DNA of 64,000 bases, taken from the NCBI GenBank assembly GCA_029207755.1, contig JARCOQ010000009.1:31952914-32016913 (forward strand), written 5' to 3'. The number at the start of each line of letters is the position of its first letter. The stretch's first letter is position 1. The DNA comes from Chamaea fasciata. Taxonomy: Eukaryota > Chordata > Aves > Passeriformes > Sylviidae. The notes beneath the pieces were generated by a model that saw nothing but the letters and a program-made list of their open reading frames with translations, made no database searches and was not told the DNA's origin. Positions 42,969-55,295 of this stretch are shown piece after piece. The translations under genes and the position numbers were made by a program.

Positions 42969-44587
42969 ATTCTTGGACACTTTGCAGCCCAAGCGAATCC
43001 ATGGTGCTTTGCAATGCACACAGGAAAACAGTGAACCCCACTGCAGTCTGTTGTTATCCCAACAGGAATTCCCATTTTTCTATGAACACAAGAAATGCTC
43101 ATCCCAGGCTCTTCCCTCAGAGCAATGAAATCCACGTTCCCTACGCTGGGTTTGTACCTTCTGGCGTGTACAATAAATATTAGAACGCAAAGTCATTCTT
43201 CATCCCAAAAGGGCTCGTTTCTAGGTGGAAAAGCCACTTGCTGCCTTTAAGGAATTTAGAAGCAGGTGGAAAAACTTCTGACAGAGTCCTCCAGGGATGC
43301 TTCCAGCAACCAAAGCCCTCCCACCACACCCTGTACTGGTGTAGTTTGCAATGGAGCCTGCAGGAACCTGAGGGTCAAGGGGAGCAACCCTAGGAATCAT
43401 TCCCCAGGGAATCTGCTGCTGGCAAGGTTAAACAGAGGTTTAATTAAACAGATTAAACAGGTTTTGATTAAACAGAGGTGGATCAGGAAAAACAGAAGAA
43501 ATTAAGAGTTCACTTTAAAGATTAGTGACACAATTCTGAATTTTAGGGTGTTCACCACCACAGCTTTGCAGCAAGACCGTTTGAAACTGCCAGTAAGGAA
43601 AATGAAAAGCAATGTATTGGTTGGACAGGCTGGCAGATGCCTGCAAAAAAGGGGTAAGAAAAAGCACACTTTGGGGTGACAAAAACAAGCAAGACCATTT
43701 GTTTAGCTCTTTCCACCTTGAAACTTTGAGCAAAACTTTTCAATATGCCCATACTGATGGGGGAAGTAGTATTTTTTCTGAAGTTTCCCCCACCAGGAAT
43801 TAACAAATAGTACTAATAACCTAAATCTCCATATTTAGGAGGGAAGCATCCACAGGAACTTGACCAAGCAGACAGAGGGAGCTCAAGTTTACAGCAGTAA
43901 AAATGCTGGGAGATGAGAACTCTTTATTTACTCACACAATAAACCCTGCTCAAAGCTACTACAACCAGCGGCACCTTTCTGGGTCATCACTGCTATAAAA
44001 ATTCAAATTATTTGTACAAACTCATGCCCAAATGCATATCTTTGGGGACTTTCCAAATCCCTGCCCAAGGAATTAAGCTGATTTCAGAGATAAGAAGTAT
44101 GGAAAAAAAATCTACAGCCTCTGCCCCTGAATCTGACGAGGGATACAAGAATCCAGCCAATCCCTACAACAACCGTCTGTTTAAAATCCACACCGTGAAA
44201 TGTTTAAAAGTGTTTACTTCTACAAAATGTGGCCATGGAAAAAGAAAAAAAAAAAAAAACACCAACCCTTCCTTAAAAAGGGAAAACACAGCCGAGGATT
44301 GTGCCTGCTCCAGCTTTCCAGAAACTGTCCAGCAGGATACAAATACACAGCAAGAAGTGTTAGACAGATTTTTATTTTTTTTAAGCAGTCCCCAGACATA
44401 TCTCTCTTTCCAAAGGGAGTGTCCATTCCAAGTGGCACAAAAAGCAAAGGCTGCGAGTTCCCAGCAGGGTTGGGGAAGCTTTTTGCTTAAAGTTCACCTT
44501 TGTAGAGCTTCTAATTCTGTTTTAAGCCCTCGTGTAGTTCAAAGAGGAGGCAAGACTAAAACACACACTCAGCTCTGCTCTGGAATA
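42969..44587. other. Single-copy intron sequence
   Basis: No known gene. It has a TTAAACAG-type short repeat cluster at about 43430-43480 and a 15-base A run at 44245-44259. A 281-codon plus-strand frame starts at 44012 and runs into the next CR1. Confidence 0.5.
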
Positions 44588-45052
44588 GAATCCCAGAGTG
44601 GTTTGGGATGGAGGGACCTCAAAATCACCTTTTTCCACCCCATCTGGGCTGTCTCAAACACCTTCCACTGTCCCGGGCTGCTCCAAGCCCTGTCCAGCCT
44701 GGCCTTGGACACTTCCAGGGATCCAGGGGCAGCCACAGCTGTTCTGTGCCAGGGTCTCTCCACCCTCACTGGGAAGAGTTTATTCTGTCTGTGGAACCTG
44801 AATTTCCCCTCTGGCAGTGGGAAGCCATTCCCTGTGTCCTGGCACTCCAGTTCCTGATGCAGGGTCCCCCTCCAGCTTCCCTGTAGCCCCTTCAGGTCTT
44901 GGAAGGAGCTGTGAGGTCTTGACACAACCTTCCCCTTCTCCAGGCTGAACATTCCCAACAGTCCCAGCCTGGCTCCAGAGGGAAGCTGCTCCAGTCCCCT
45001 CAGCAAATCCAGGAGTTGCTCCAACAGTTCCATGTCCCCCTTACGTTGAAGT
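44588..45052 (-). mobile_element. CR1 LINE 3' end
   Basis: An antisense copy from GAATCCCAGAGTGGTTTGGG through CTGTCCAGCCTGGCCTTGGA and GCAGTGGGAAGCCATTCCCT to CTCCAGGCTGAACATTCCCA and CAACAGTTCCATGTCCCCCT. It has a small internal deletion at the usual GGGCACCCTGTGCCAGGG position. Confidence 0.92.
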
Positions 45053-46582
45053 ATCTCCATAACTCATCTCCTGTGGCCTGGCCACATATCCAGAGGTTCC
45101 AAACTGGCAGCTGAGAACCACAAAGCCTTCAGTGATATCAAAATAAGCATCATCAAGAGACGGCAATCTAAACCTGTTCCTGGCGCTCCCCCCTTCCCAG
45201 CAGGCTGGGTTATGGATTGTTGTCAGCTCCCAGCTTCCCATCTAAGAACCAGAGGTAAGGAGCAGAACTTCCAGGATGACTGTTTAATCCCTCAACCCCC
45301 AGCCTGAAGCCCACACCCCTCAGCAAAGCCGCTTTTGCAACCACAGTGAAATTCTCGGAACCAAGGCAAGGTGTAGCCTCCTCCCCGAAGGCCTTCAGTG
45401 CCAAAGCTCCCGGAGCAGGAACAAACCCCCGGCACAGGGCACTTCCCGAAGGGGGAAAGGCTGGAAAATGCCTTCAAATCCTAAAACCTGCAAGGGAACA
45501 AATGGATCTTTTCCTAACTCACCCTGAGGAGCAGAGCAGGAGAGAAAAGCTCAGACCTTTGGGTAAGATCTGGGGCTTGTTTGGACTCCAGTGCTCTTAA
45601 TAGCTGATAACTCTGCATTAGCTGTTTGTTTTGGCTCTGGATGAAGCCCACTTTGGATGTTCCTTCAAGGGAATTTTAAATATAACTCCAGAGAGCTATT
45701 CTTGTCTCAGTAACTGGGAATAAGAGTAGGATTCAAGTCTGGGACCGAGTAACATGAAGGCCTTTAAATACACCCTTGGATTTTCTTTACAGTGCTTCCC
45801 TTTCCCACAACACACAACCCACAGCTCATCTTCAGGTTTGAGAGGAAATTTCTGAGCAGGATATTAAGCATCCTCAGCGAGGCTGCTCCTGAATAGCTGG
45901 ATGGAAGAATGTTCTTCGCAAGAGTCCAGGAAGCTTTTTATGCCAAAAATGCCAATTTAAAAAGAGGTTAAGCAACTCTGCCCTCATCTAAACCTGTATA
46001 CCAAGAAAACAGCTTCAACATTTCCAGGTTTTCTTGCACTTCAATACGACTTAGAGTTGCAGAATCGAGTTTCTCTGCAGAGAATGTTGCTCAGACAGCC
46101 CCACTTAGGACTTCTAAATATATCGGTACACTGCTGTTCATTATATCATATTCTGGCATTCGACATTTAAAAAGAAAAATCATTTCAGCAAAAAAATATT
46201 CAAATCCCCTTTCACCTACGCTGAAAATTGTTGTTGGTACAGAAATACTGTAGGCAAGAGTTGGTTAACTTGCATTTTAACATGTCTCACCCCACAGATC
46301 TTAATTTACCACCCTTTTTTAGGCTCCCATTTCGCATCCTACAAAGCCCCAGGTTTAGATACCAGAAATGTTGGCAAGCTCAGGCAGAAGAAGAAGCTGG
46401 CTCTTGCCAACACAGTTTGCCTCCTCCTGCACCCTCTGACAGCTCTGAGGAACTCCCACATGAGCTGCATTTTGAGAAACCACTACCAAGCCCTCAGAGC
46501 AGGATTAAGCAGCTCCTTGATTACCTGAAGAAAACAGCAGAAGCTTTGAGCAGCTAATGAGAGGTGAGAACACAAAACCAGA
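45053..46582. other. Single-copy intron sequence
   Basis: No known gene or repeat. An exon-like open frame on the plus strand at 46323-46563 is described in the findings. Confidence 0.5.
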
Positions 46583-46770
46583 GAAGCATTTGGGTTGGAA
46601 AAGATCTCTTAAGGCCCATGGAGTCCCAGCTGTGCCCGATGCCCAGAGCACTGAGTGCCACCTCCAGGAATTCCTTGGACACCTCCATTCATGGGCACTC
46701 CAAACCTCCCTGGGCAGCCCCTGCCAAGGCCTCAGCACCCTTTTGTGGAAGAAATTCTTCCAGAACATGT
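46583..46770 (-). mobile_element. CR1 LINE 3' fragment, third subfamily
   Basis: Antisense: TTTGGGTTGGAAAAGATCTC, CCCAGAGCACTGAGTGCCAC, GGGCACTCCAAACCTCCCTG, CCTGCCAAGGCCTCAGCACC. It shares this layout with 48356-48655 and 49520-49945. Confidence 0.87.
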
Positions 46771-48355
46771 AAGCAAAGTCACGGTGAAGGGGGATGGGTA
46801 TCTCTCGGGGATGCCTGGCCAAAACCAAGCAGACTTTTGAGGGGTGTTACCCCGTGCATTTCACAGTTTCAGCGCTCACATCCAGCACAGCTGTGCTGGA
46901 GCCTTCTTGCACCTACAAAAATAGCAGAGAAAACACGTCCCCATATGTCTCCACACCCAAGGACCCAGAAACAACCCAAACTCCTCCAGAAGGAGCTCAG
47001 AGAGCAAGAGAGCCCCAGACAAGACATCCTGAAGGCCATCACGATCCCTCTTGGAAAGAACCATGTAGCTGAAAGGCAGGAATTTCTCCATCCATCAAAC
47101 CATTATCCATGTGGGCTTCCAGTCTTGACAGTTCCACACAGTGACCCCTGACTGGAGGCAGGGATGAGGAGTGGAGCTAAATGGCCACTCCAACAGTTCC
47201 CCCCAGGTTTATTAATGCCTTTGGAGATCTGTGTGGCTCCCTGGGCATAAATGAAGGTGTGGACAGTGAGCTGCACCCATTCCTTGTAGAAGGGAGTTAC
47301 TGATGGCCACCAGGGAGATGGCTTCACCCTGGTGCAACAGGCAGGAAATCTGCCAAGGGGATGATAACCTAATTTACATAGATGCAGAAATCCAATTAGA
47401 GATCCTCTGAGCAGAGACAGCTCCCTCTGCTCTGCTGGATTAGAGAACACGTCAGGAGCTCCTCCAAATGCACTGTGGGTCAGGAGAGATGGATGTGCTC
47501 TGCAAAAGCACTTTGCTCCTCCCTGACAAACACATCCACAGGGAATGCTGGCACAGGCAGGGAAATAGAGAGCTGGTCCAGTGAAAGTTCAGGAGGGGGA
47601 TTCACAAGAATTGTGATGGATGGGGAGGGGAGAAAAGCGACAGATTTCACATCCCTCACTGTGATTCACCCAACGCTTGTGATGGATGGGACTGTCACCA
47701 GGGAAGTTCCATCAGCTCTCTCCAGCCTGGGGAAGCCCCTGGCTGAAATGCCACAGGCGTGTGGCAGCGGAATGCAGACAGTGCTTGGAGCCTCAGTCTT
47801 CCAAAAAATATTCTCAGGGATTTTAGGGAGAACTGTTTCTTCCTATCTCACGAGTCAGCAGGAGGCCTGACGTTTGCAGGCAGGCTTTGGGACATAAATA
47901 TTTGCAAGATGTGTGGCATTATCCGAATAACTCCCCACTGCCAAGCACCGAGGAGCAGCTGGTGGGGATGAAAGGGCAAGATGTGCCTCCTGCCAGAAGG
48001 GTCACTCCAGGATACAGCTGTGGGAGCACATCCTGCAGGCTCTGTCTAGCCTGCCAATAAACCAAATTAGAGCTGGACAAGCACCTTGTGGCAGGCAAGA
48101 TGAACTCTAAGCAGCCACACAACTTGAGAGCGGTTAACTGGAGAAAGAGCAGCAGCAGGAAGCTCCAGAGGTGTCTGTGGAAAAGCAGGAGGATGGGGCT
48201 GGGAGCAGGGCAGGGCTGCTGCTGCTTTCCTTCCTCTCAAAGGCAGGTGAGGGAGGGCTTGGCGCATTCCAAATATTATCTTCTCATCCCTATTTCTACT
48301 GCATGAGCATTGACCTTGACAATCTCGCTGAGTTTTGAAGAATATGCCAACAACA
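46771..48355. other. Unclassified, apparently single-copy sequence
   Basis: No gene recognised. TTGTGATGGATGGG occurs twice (near 47612 and 47680), but no longer repeat structure was seen. Confidence 0.45.
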
Positions 48356-48655
48356 ACTGCTCTGCACAACTCCCTGACAGAAATCCAGGGAACAGGGACA
48401 GGCCAAGGGGAAACGGCCTCAAGCTGTGCCAGGGGAGGCTCAGCTTGGACAGCAGCAGGAATTTCTGCATGGAAAGGGTGCTGAGGCCTTGGCAGGGGCT
48501 GCCCAGGGAGGTTTGGAGTGCCCATGGCTGGAGGTGTCCAAGGAAGGGCTGGAGGTGGCACTCAGTGCTCTGGGCTGGGGACAAGGTGGGCATCAGGCAC
48601 AGCTGGGACTGGATGACCCTGGAGGGCATTTCCAACCTTAATGACTCTGTGGTAC
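48356..48655 (+). mobile_element. CR1 LINE 3' end, third subfamily, internally deleted
   Basis: Sense: CTCTGCACAACTCCCTGACA, GTGCCAGGGGAGGCTCAGCT, CTTGGCAGGGGCTGCCCAGG, then ATGACCCTGGAGGGCATTTC and a CTCTGTGG end. Compared with the reverse copy at 49520-49945 about 40 bp is missing after the first block. Confidence 0.9.
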
Positions 48656-49519
48656 TAAAACAAAACAGGGCTTTTGATTAGAAATGCTCTTGCTCATCTT
48701 GTTTTAGGATTTCTTCTAAGAATCCCATGGTTGTGTTGTGATGCTGCCTTTGGCTGTAACCAAAAAAAGAACCCAAACTCTGAAGCAGGACAACACAGCC
48801 CTCAGCACTGTCCTCATGGAGGCGAGATCTCAGAGCCACAGAAAGGATGCCCAGCACAGCAGGACGAGAGTAGCACAAGGCAAATACCTCCAGAGAAACC
48901 CTCTCACCAAAATAAACACAACACAAAAAACACAACCCCAGGCATGGAAAGCTCCAGTCTCAGGGCTCTCGAGTCTTCATAAAATCTTGGATTATAAAGA
49001 ACAATCTGCAGGGGGCAATTGGTGGTGGGTTGGAGATTCAGAGAAATTTCCCTAATTCCCACAAACCAAATATGAGAAAAACTCCAGGAATATCTGCAAT
49101 CATCCAGCTACATATAAACACAAGACAGAGATAACTTAAGGGAATTGTTTTGAAAAATAATAGTGACAAATGTGCTAGGAGAAAGCAGGCACCAAATTCT
49201 GATGGAAGGCAAGGGAAAGATGAAGAGCTTTGAATTTGAAGGACTTTAGGAAACAGCCCTTTTCTTTGATCAAAATAACTCTTCTCCAGAGGCACTGAAT
49301 GTTTCCAGGAATTTCAGCCTGGAAGGACACTGAAGGGGAAACATCCTATGTCTGGCAAATGGAAAGATATTTTTGAACAAGTAGTAACCTCACATTTCAT
49401 GGGCATCATTTGACCTCAGGGAATCCTAACGGGAATGGACATCCAGAAATAAAAGAAGGATGCAGCAATACAAAAGGTGCTGCCCAAGGAAAGCCAAAGA
49501 ATGTCATGGAGAGTGGGGA
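48656..49519. other. Single-copy spacer between inverted CR1 copies
   Basis: No gene or repeat recognised. It forms the loop between the facing copies at 48356-48655 and 49520-49945. Confidence 0.5.
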
Positions 49520-49945
49520 AATCACAGAAACAGTTAGGCTGGAAAAGCCCTCCAGGATCATCCAGTCCCAGCTGTGCCCAGTGCCCACCTTGTCCCCCAG
49601 CCCAGAGCACTGACTGCCACCTCCAGCCCTTCCTTGGACACCTCCAGCCATGGGCACTCCAAACCTCCCTGGGCAGCCCCTGCCAAGGCCTCAGCACCCT
49701 TTCCATGCAGAAATTCCTGCTGCTGTCCAACCTGAGCCTCCCCTGGCACAACCTGAGGCCGTTTCCCCTTGTCCTGTCCCTGTTCCCTGGGAGCAGAGCC
49801 CGACCCCCCCAGGCTGTCCCCTCCTGTCAGGGAGTTGTGCAGAGCCACAAGGTCCCCCCTGAGCCTCCTTTTCTCCAGGCTGAGCCCCTTTCCCAGCTCC
49901 CTCAGCCTCTCCTGGGGCCCCAGCCCCCTCCCTCCCCACAGGGTT
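49520..49945 (-). mobile_element. CR1 LINE 3' end, third subfamily
   Basis: Antisense: AGGCTGGAAAAGCCCTCCAG, CTCCAGCCATGGGCACTCCA, CTGCCAAGGCCTCAGCACCC, CGTTTCCCCTTGTCCTGTCC, CAGGGAGTTGTGCAGAGCCA, TTTTCTCCAGGCTGAGCCCC. It is a near-complementary partner of the copy at 48356-48655. Confidence 0.92.
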
Positions 49946-50872
49946 CACATTCCGGACCCTGAGCAAGTTTGGGAGATCACACGCTGTGGTCTTTTGGAGC
50001 AATTGTGACCTCCTGGTGTTACAGCCTGGCAAGCCAGAATCCCAGTGTGGGATCCAGTGAGGTATTCCCAAGGGAAGACTCTCCCCTTTACAAACAGGGC
50101 CATTTCAAGGGGAAGCAGGGGCAGCCCTTGTTTCTGGAGGACAGACAGAAACAGGCATTAAGGCACATGGCTCTTCTGCCTCCCTCAGCAAGCCAGGAAA
50201 GCCCCAAAATTTACAGTTCAAATGTGCTGCCACGCTGCTGCCCAGGTCCTCAACAGAAAACCTTTGGTTCTCAGGAAAGTTCCAAACAGGGCACCAGAGA
50301 GAAGAACCACATCTCGAGGCTGAGAACTGTGACAGGAGAAATAAGCCAGAGGAGGGCAGAGAATTAAGTTACCTTTATCTGCATCACACGAGCAGAAAAC
50401 GAAGTTTGCTCCCATAATGTACTGCTGAGATTGCTTTCCTTCCCTTGCATTACTACCATGCACTTAACTCTCCCCTTTTCCACCACCCTCATGTCTCATC
50501 ACCTTCCCACACCATCTCAACTCCAAAATGCTTGCTCCCATTGCAGCAACTCTGGCTTGTGTTCCTTTTTTGTCTAAGTGTCTCGTTTGACATTCCTAGT
50601 GCGGAGCGCCATGGATTTCTCTCTCCTTTCCTTCCACCTTCCTCCCAAACACCTTCTCCCCTCCTGCTCCCCCTGCAAGTCCTTGCCCCTTGCAATTTCA
50701 CTGCTCCCATTGGGTAGTTGAACAAATATCAGCCAAAACAAATCAGAAAAGTGAGCCCCAGGCCAGGAGAAATACTCAGACTGGAAAGGGGCTGCAAGGA
50801 GCCAGAAAGACCCCAAGGGTTTAATGTGGCAGAAGAGGAAAGAAGAAGGAAATGGCAGATGTGCCTTGCAGC
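49946..50872. other. Single-copy intron sequence
   Basis: No gene or known repeat recognised. Pyrimidine-rich at about 50450-50700. Confidence 0.5.
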
Positions 50873-51110
50873 AGATTTGATGGGATGTTGGGAAGGAATT
50901 GTTCCCTGGGAGGGTGGGCAGGCCCTGGCACAGGGTGCCCAGAGCAGCTGTGGCTGCCCCTGGATCCCTGCAAGTGTCCCAGGCCAGGTTGGACACTGGG
51001 ACTTGGAGCAGCCTGGGATAGTGGAAGGTGTCCCTGCCCATGGCAGGGGTAGCACTGGATGGACATTAAGGTTCTTTCCTACCCAAACCCATCTGTGATT
51101 CCATGCTAAT
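50873..51110 (+). mobile_element. CR1 LINE 3' end
   Basis: A sense copy beginning within TTGATGGGATGTTGGGAAGG, then GGGCAGGCCCTGGCACAGGG and GCCCATGGCAGGGGTAGCAC, to the 3' end CCATCTGTGATTCCATGC. A 14-base A run follows at 51130-51143. Confidence 0.92.
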
Positions 51111-52189
51111 GAAGAAATAAAACCCCACCAAAAAAAAAAAAAATGGCAGAACAGGACATCAGTGCATCACAAGGAGACAGAAAGTGTGTTTCTTCCGCTA
51201 CGGCACATGGGGGTTTCTGGGAAACAGTTCCTTTCCTCTGTCCCAAATATTTCACAGGACTAGGAAAGAAACCTTGTTCACTTTGTGAAAAGCACTGCTA
51301 CAACTCTCCCATGTTCTGACTCTGTTCCATGCTCCGCAGGCTGCGTTGAGGAAATATTTACATGAAGGAATACACAGAAAGAGCTAAAAAGAGATGGAGA
51401 AAATGTGCCTGCCAAGGAGCAGAATTATTTCCGTGGAGGAAACAGGAACTACTGGAGGGAACTGAAATAATTCAAATCCAGCTTAATCCCAACGGGCCCA
51501 AAAAGTGTCATTTGAAATTTAAGTGCGTTTTAAAGATAACAGTTCATTTTTAAAGTCAAGAGCAGGCACAAAGCTGTTTGCATAAATGCTAATATCCCAT
51601 ATAAGCAAGAGTGCAGGTGATGAGAAAGATCAGCCCTGTTAAAAACTGAACAACGAAATTAACTGGCACAGGAATTCTCGGAAAACACACCTTCCTTTAG
51701 TGAGTTTAAGGAAAAAAGAACATTCCAGCTTTTCAAGTCAGTAAGAAAACAGCACAACTTTGAGCATTCTTTTTAAAAACCTAAATTCAGCCTGTTCTCC
51801 CAAACGGCAACCAGAACTAAATAGGAAACTCAAACCCAAAGAAAAGCAGCCAAACCTTGTGTGGGTCATTGCTCATCCTGGGGCCTACAATTCCACATCT
51901 CCTTTTGCAGGAGGTTTTGCAAGGAAAAATCCTTGATTTCCAATGGAATTCAGTTTATTTACCCCTATTTCACCCACCAAGATCCACCTTATCTGAAATC
52001 AAACACCTCTGCTCACCTAACAAAGCATTTCAGGCAGCTGTGATGCACAGGCAGATTTTGGAGTATTTTAACTGTGTCCCTATGAGACAGTTTCCCTCCA
52101 GCAACAAGAACTCCTGGGATTCTCCATTATGGAACACTAAGAAGAGGAATCCACCTCTTGAAGCTAAGGGAACTGGGACATTCTGCTTG
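51111..52189. other. Single-copy intron sequence
   Basis: No gene or known repeat recognised. AT-rich. Confidence 0.5.
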
Positions 52190-52462
52190 CTTTGACCCAC
52201 TTGGCAATGCCAGGACAAGGGGGAATGTCTTCCCAGTGCCAGAGGGCAGGGATAGGTGGGATATTGGGAAGGAGGGTGGTGAGGCCCTGCCCAGAGCAGC
52301 TGTGGCTGCCCCTGGATCCCTCCAAGTGTCCAAGGCCAGGCTGGACAGGGCTTGGAGCAGCCTGGGACAGTGGAATGTGTCCCTCCCCATGGCAGGGGTG
52401 GCACGGAATGGGCTTCAAGGTCCCTTCCAACCCTAGCAATTTCACGATTCCATGATTTTCCC
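52190..52462 (+). mobile_element. CR1 LINE 3' end with internal deletion
   Basis: Sense: AGTGCCAGAGGGCAGGGATA, GGGATATTGGGAAGGAGGGT (the ATTGTTCCCTGG segment is lost), GTGTCCAAGGCCAGGCTGGA, GGTCCCTTCCAACCC, then the end repeat ACGATTCCATGATT. Confidence 0.92.
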
Positions 52463-52627
52463 CATCTATTCCAAGAATAAAATTACCAGGTCTTTAATAA
52501 TCTGCAGCCCCCGTGTCCTATGGGTGCAGTGGTTCTAAATGGGTGCTAAAAGCAACATTAAGATGTAAATCCCCATGGCTTTCCCCTCTCCAGCGTGTGA
52601 TTCCAGCAGTTGGCAGCTTTCACTTCC

Positions 52628-52868
52628 CATCACAGAACCACTGAGGCTGGAAAAACCCTCTGAGTCCAACCATCAGCCCTGCACCACCACATCCACCAAA
52701 TGCACCCAAGTGCCACATCCAGGCCTTCCCTGGACACCTCCAGGGCTGGGGACTCCACCACCCCCCTAAGCAGCCCCTGCCAATGCCTGACCACTCTTTC
52801 CACAGAGAAATTTTTCCTATATCCAATCTAAACCTCCCCAGGCACAGTTTGAGGCCAACCTCACAAGG
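52628..52868 (-). mobile_element. CR1 LINE 3' end, diverged copy
   Basis: Antisense: CACAGAACCACTGAGGCTGG, TCCAACCATCAGCCCTGCAC, GGACACCTCCAGGGCTGGGG, ATCCAATCTAAACCTCCCCA. These are older CR1-like motifs. Confidence 0.87.
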
Positions 52869-55295
52869 TGCTCAACCATCCCAGCATTTCCTTCCTCCCA
52901 AACTGTAACTCTTGCAGGAGACCTCAGGAATATACCACTTTCCACCTGCCAGTTTCATGGATCTGTGCTTTTTTGTTTTTTTGGCAGCCATCCCAAAAAG
53001 CTGGTGTATGTGGTGGTATTCTCTCCAAATCCTACTTGGACAATTTGCCTTCCTGCTCAAGGAATAAAATCTAACAATTCCTCTCTGTGCTGGTTAATGA
53101 ACCTGCATGCTGCTTTCAGAGGTTTGGGTGGGTTTTTTTGTTTTGTTTTCCAATAGAGAGACGAGGCTGTTCTATTTATAAAGGTCAAGTAAATTGTGTG
53201 CAGTCTGTGGAGCCTTAACATCTCTGTGTTATTAAAACAGAATATTTCATTTAAACAGCCCCTTTCAGAAAGAAAAAGAAATTTCTCCCAATAACATTTC
53301 CTCCCGTCTCCATTCTGAGTTAAGGTCTGTGCACATGGAGGAGAATGCAAGCCTTTGTTTGCTCTTCACTTGAATTATAACAACTATTATTTTTTAAACA
53401 CTCTATAATGCTTTTACAGGTTGTTTGGATAAACCACAACCATAAATCCTGCTCGGCTGTCACACCAGGAAAAAGCCTGGCATTATCTTTGTGGGCAGGG
53501 AGAAAAGCTGCCAGGAACAGCAAAAGGCAAAAGGGGGTTTGGGCTGACAAGGGGGTTAAACAAGGTTTAAGAGGCTTAACCTGGACAAAAATGTTGCCTT
53601 CAGACATATCTCTGCCATCTTCCTGTACTGGAATGATGTCCTGAGGGACTGGTACTTCCACATGAATTTCACATGAGGTCAGACAAGGATTCAAGGGCTG
53701 CCAGTGCTCCAATCTTCCTCAGCTCTGTGAGAATCAGCAGACTGGTTTAATCTTTATCCGCTTAACAACAAATCGCAAACAAACGGGTTTTATGGTCAGA
53801 GCGGTGATTACGGCGCAGCAAAAATGGGGCAGGACAGTTCAAATCCCAGGTAGCAGCACCTGTGGAGCTGCTGGCACTGCACAAAGCCCATGCAGGCCCC
53901 CAGGAACACGGCAAACCAAGGGGCAAACACAGAAATCCCATCCCAATCACAGCGTTCCCAGCTGAACGCTGTGCCTTGCACTGAAAGCACAGTGCAGGAG
54001 ACACTCCTCGGCTGGACCTGCATTCCTGATGGCGTTCTGTGTTTGATGATCTCCACCGTGGGCTGGTGGGTGGCTGAGAGCCGAGGGCTGTCCTGTGCCA
54101 CCAAGCCAACATCAAAGAACACAGGTACAACCGAAAACAGAGCTGAGCAAGGGATCTCCCGAGGCTGGTTATCATATTCTCCCCTGGAGCAGCCTGTAAA
54201 GGCAGAACAAGGAAGTGCCAGGCAGAATTACTCCCTGCAGGTGCTCTAATCCCATTTTTCTAGACAGATATGCCCAGCACTGCCAGCTGGAAGCTCAGCA
54301 GCAGAAACCCCAAGTGACCAGCTCTGTCCCCCCACAATCAAGCTGGGCTCCACAAAGCCTTTAGATGAACAAAAGTAAAACAAACAAAAAAAGCTCCACC
54401 TAAAGTTTCTTATCTGAGCTTTAACTATTCCAAACTCTTCACATCATCAGCACACCTCTACCAGACATAAACCCAATTTTAAAGATTGCTGCGTGATTTA
54501 CTCTTGGGTTAACAGGAAAAGAAAGCCTTAAACCAACCTGTCATTAACCTATATCTGCATTAACGTTTGTTCTTTGGGTGGAAATTTGAGGAAAGCCTTT
54601 CTGCCTGTGAAAATCAATGTCCCTTAAAGAAGAACACTGGAATGTTAAGTGTCCTGTTTTTGTTCAAGACTTTGCCTTGCTATTTAACCAGGAATGAAAA
54701 GTAATTTCTAATCACCAAGTGCCCGTGCTTATGAAGCAATTATAGTCAAGGCGTTCTGTGGGATAGAAAAACTCATCAGCACTGAAAGGCAGACAGATCA
54801 AAGCCTGCAGTGATGGGCAGAGCAAACCCTGTGCCGAGCACATTTCTCTTCTCCTCGGGTACAACACTGGGTGCCCCAAACTCCCCAACTTGTTGTAAAT
54901 TAGGAGACAAAAACATACAAACAGCACGAGTATGTCTGAAGACGAGAAAATAAAGGAATAAATGAACTTCCTACTGCTCTCTGGCCACCCCTGAGGCTGC
55001 AAGCAGCACTTCAAGCAGGCTGATGAAATCCTCGTTGTCAAAGGCAGCAGAGGAGTGTTGTGATCTGCACACTCCCTCTTCTAATCTGTTCTGGCAAGGC
55101 GATTACAAGAGCTGCTTCCTTTAAAAGAAGTCAAATTTATGCACACACGAAGAAAGGGCTAACTGTACAATCAGTCCCAACAGCAGTGCCAGGAAAAGAG
55201 CCTGCTGCAAGGGGAAAATGGGATGTAAAATGCAGCATGGAAGGGAAGATGCTGATTTTTCAGCTCCTGCTTTATATGGATCAAAAAGGGCACAG
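52869..55295. other. Single-copy intron sequence
   Basis: No gene or known repeat recognised. Overlapping minus-strand frames at 53762-54175 lack any recognised domain. Confidence 0.5.

Noticed and set aside
53762..54175. Overlapping minus-strand frames with a hydrophobic stretch (FAPWFAVFLGACMGF)
   Set aside because: They are short, lack family resemblance, and the several overlapping frames suggest low stop density rather than a membrane protein gene.
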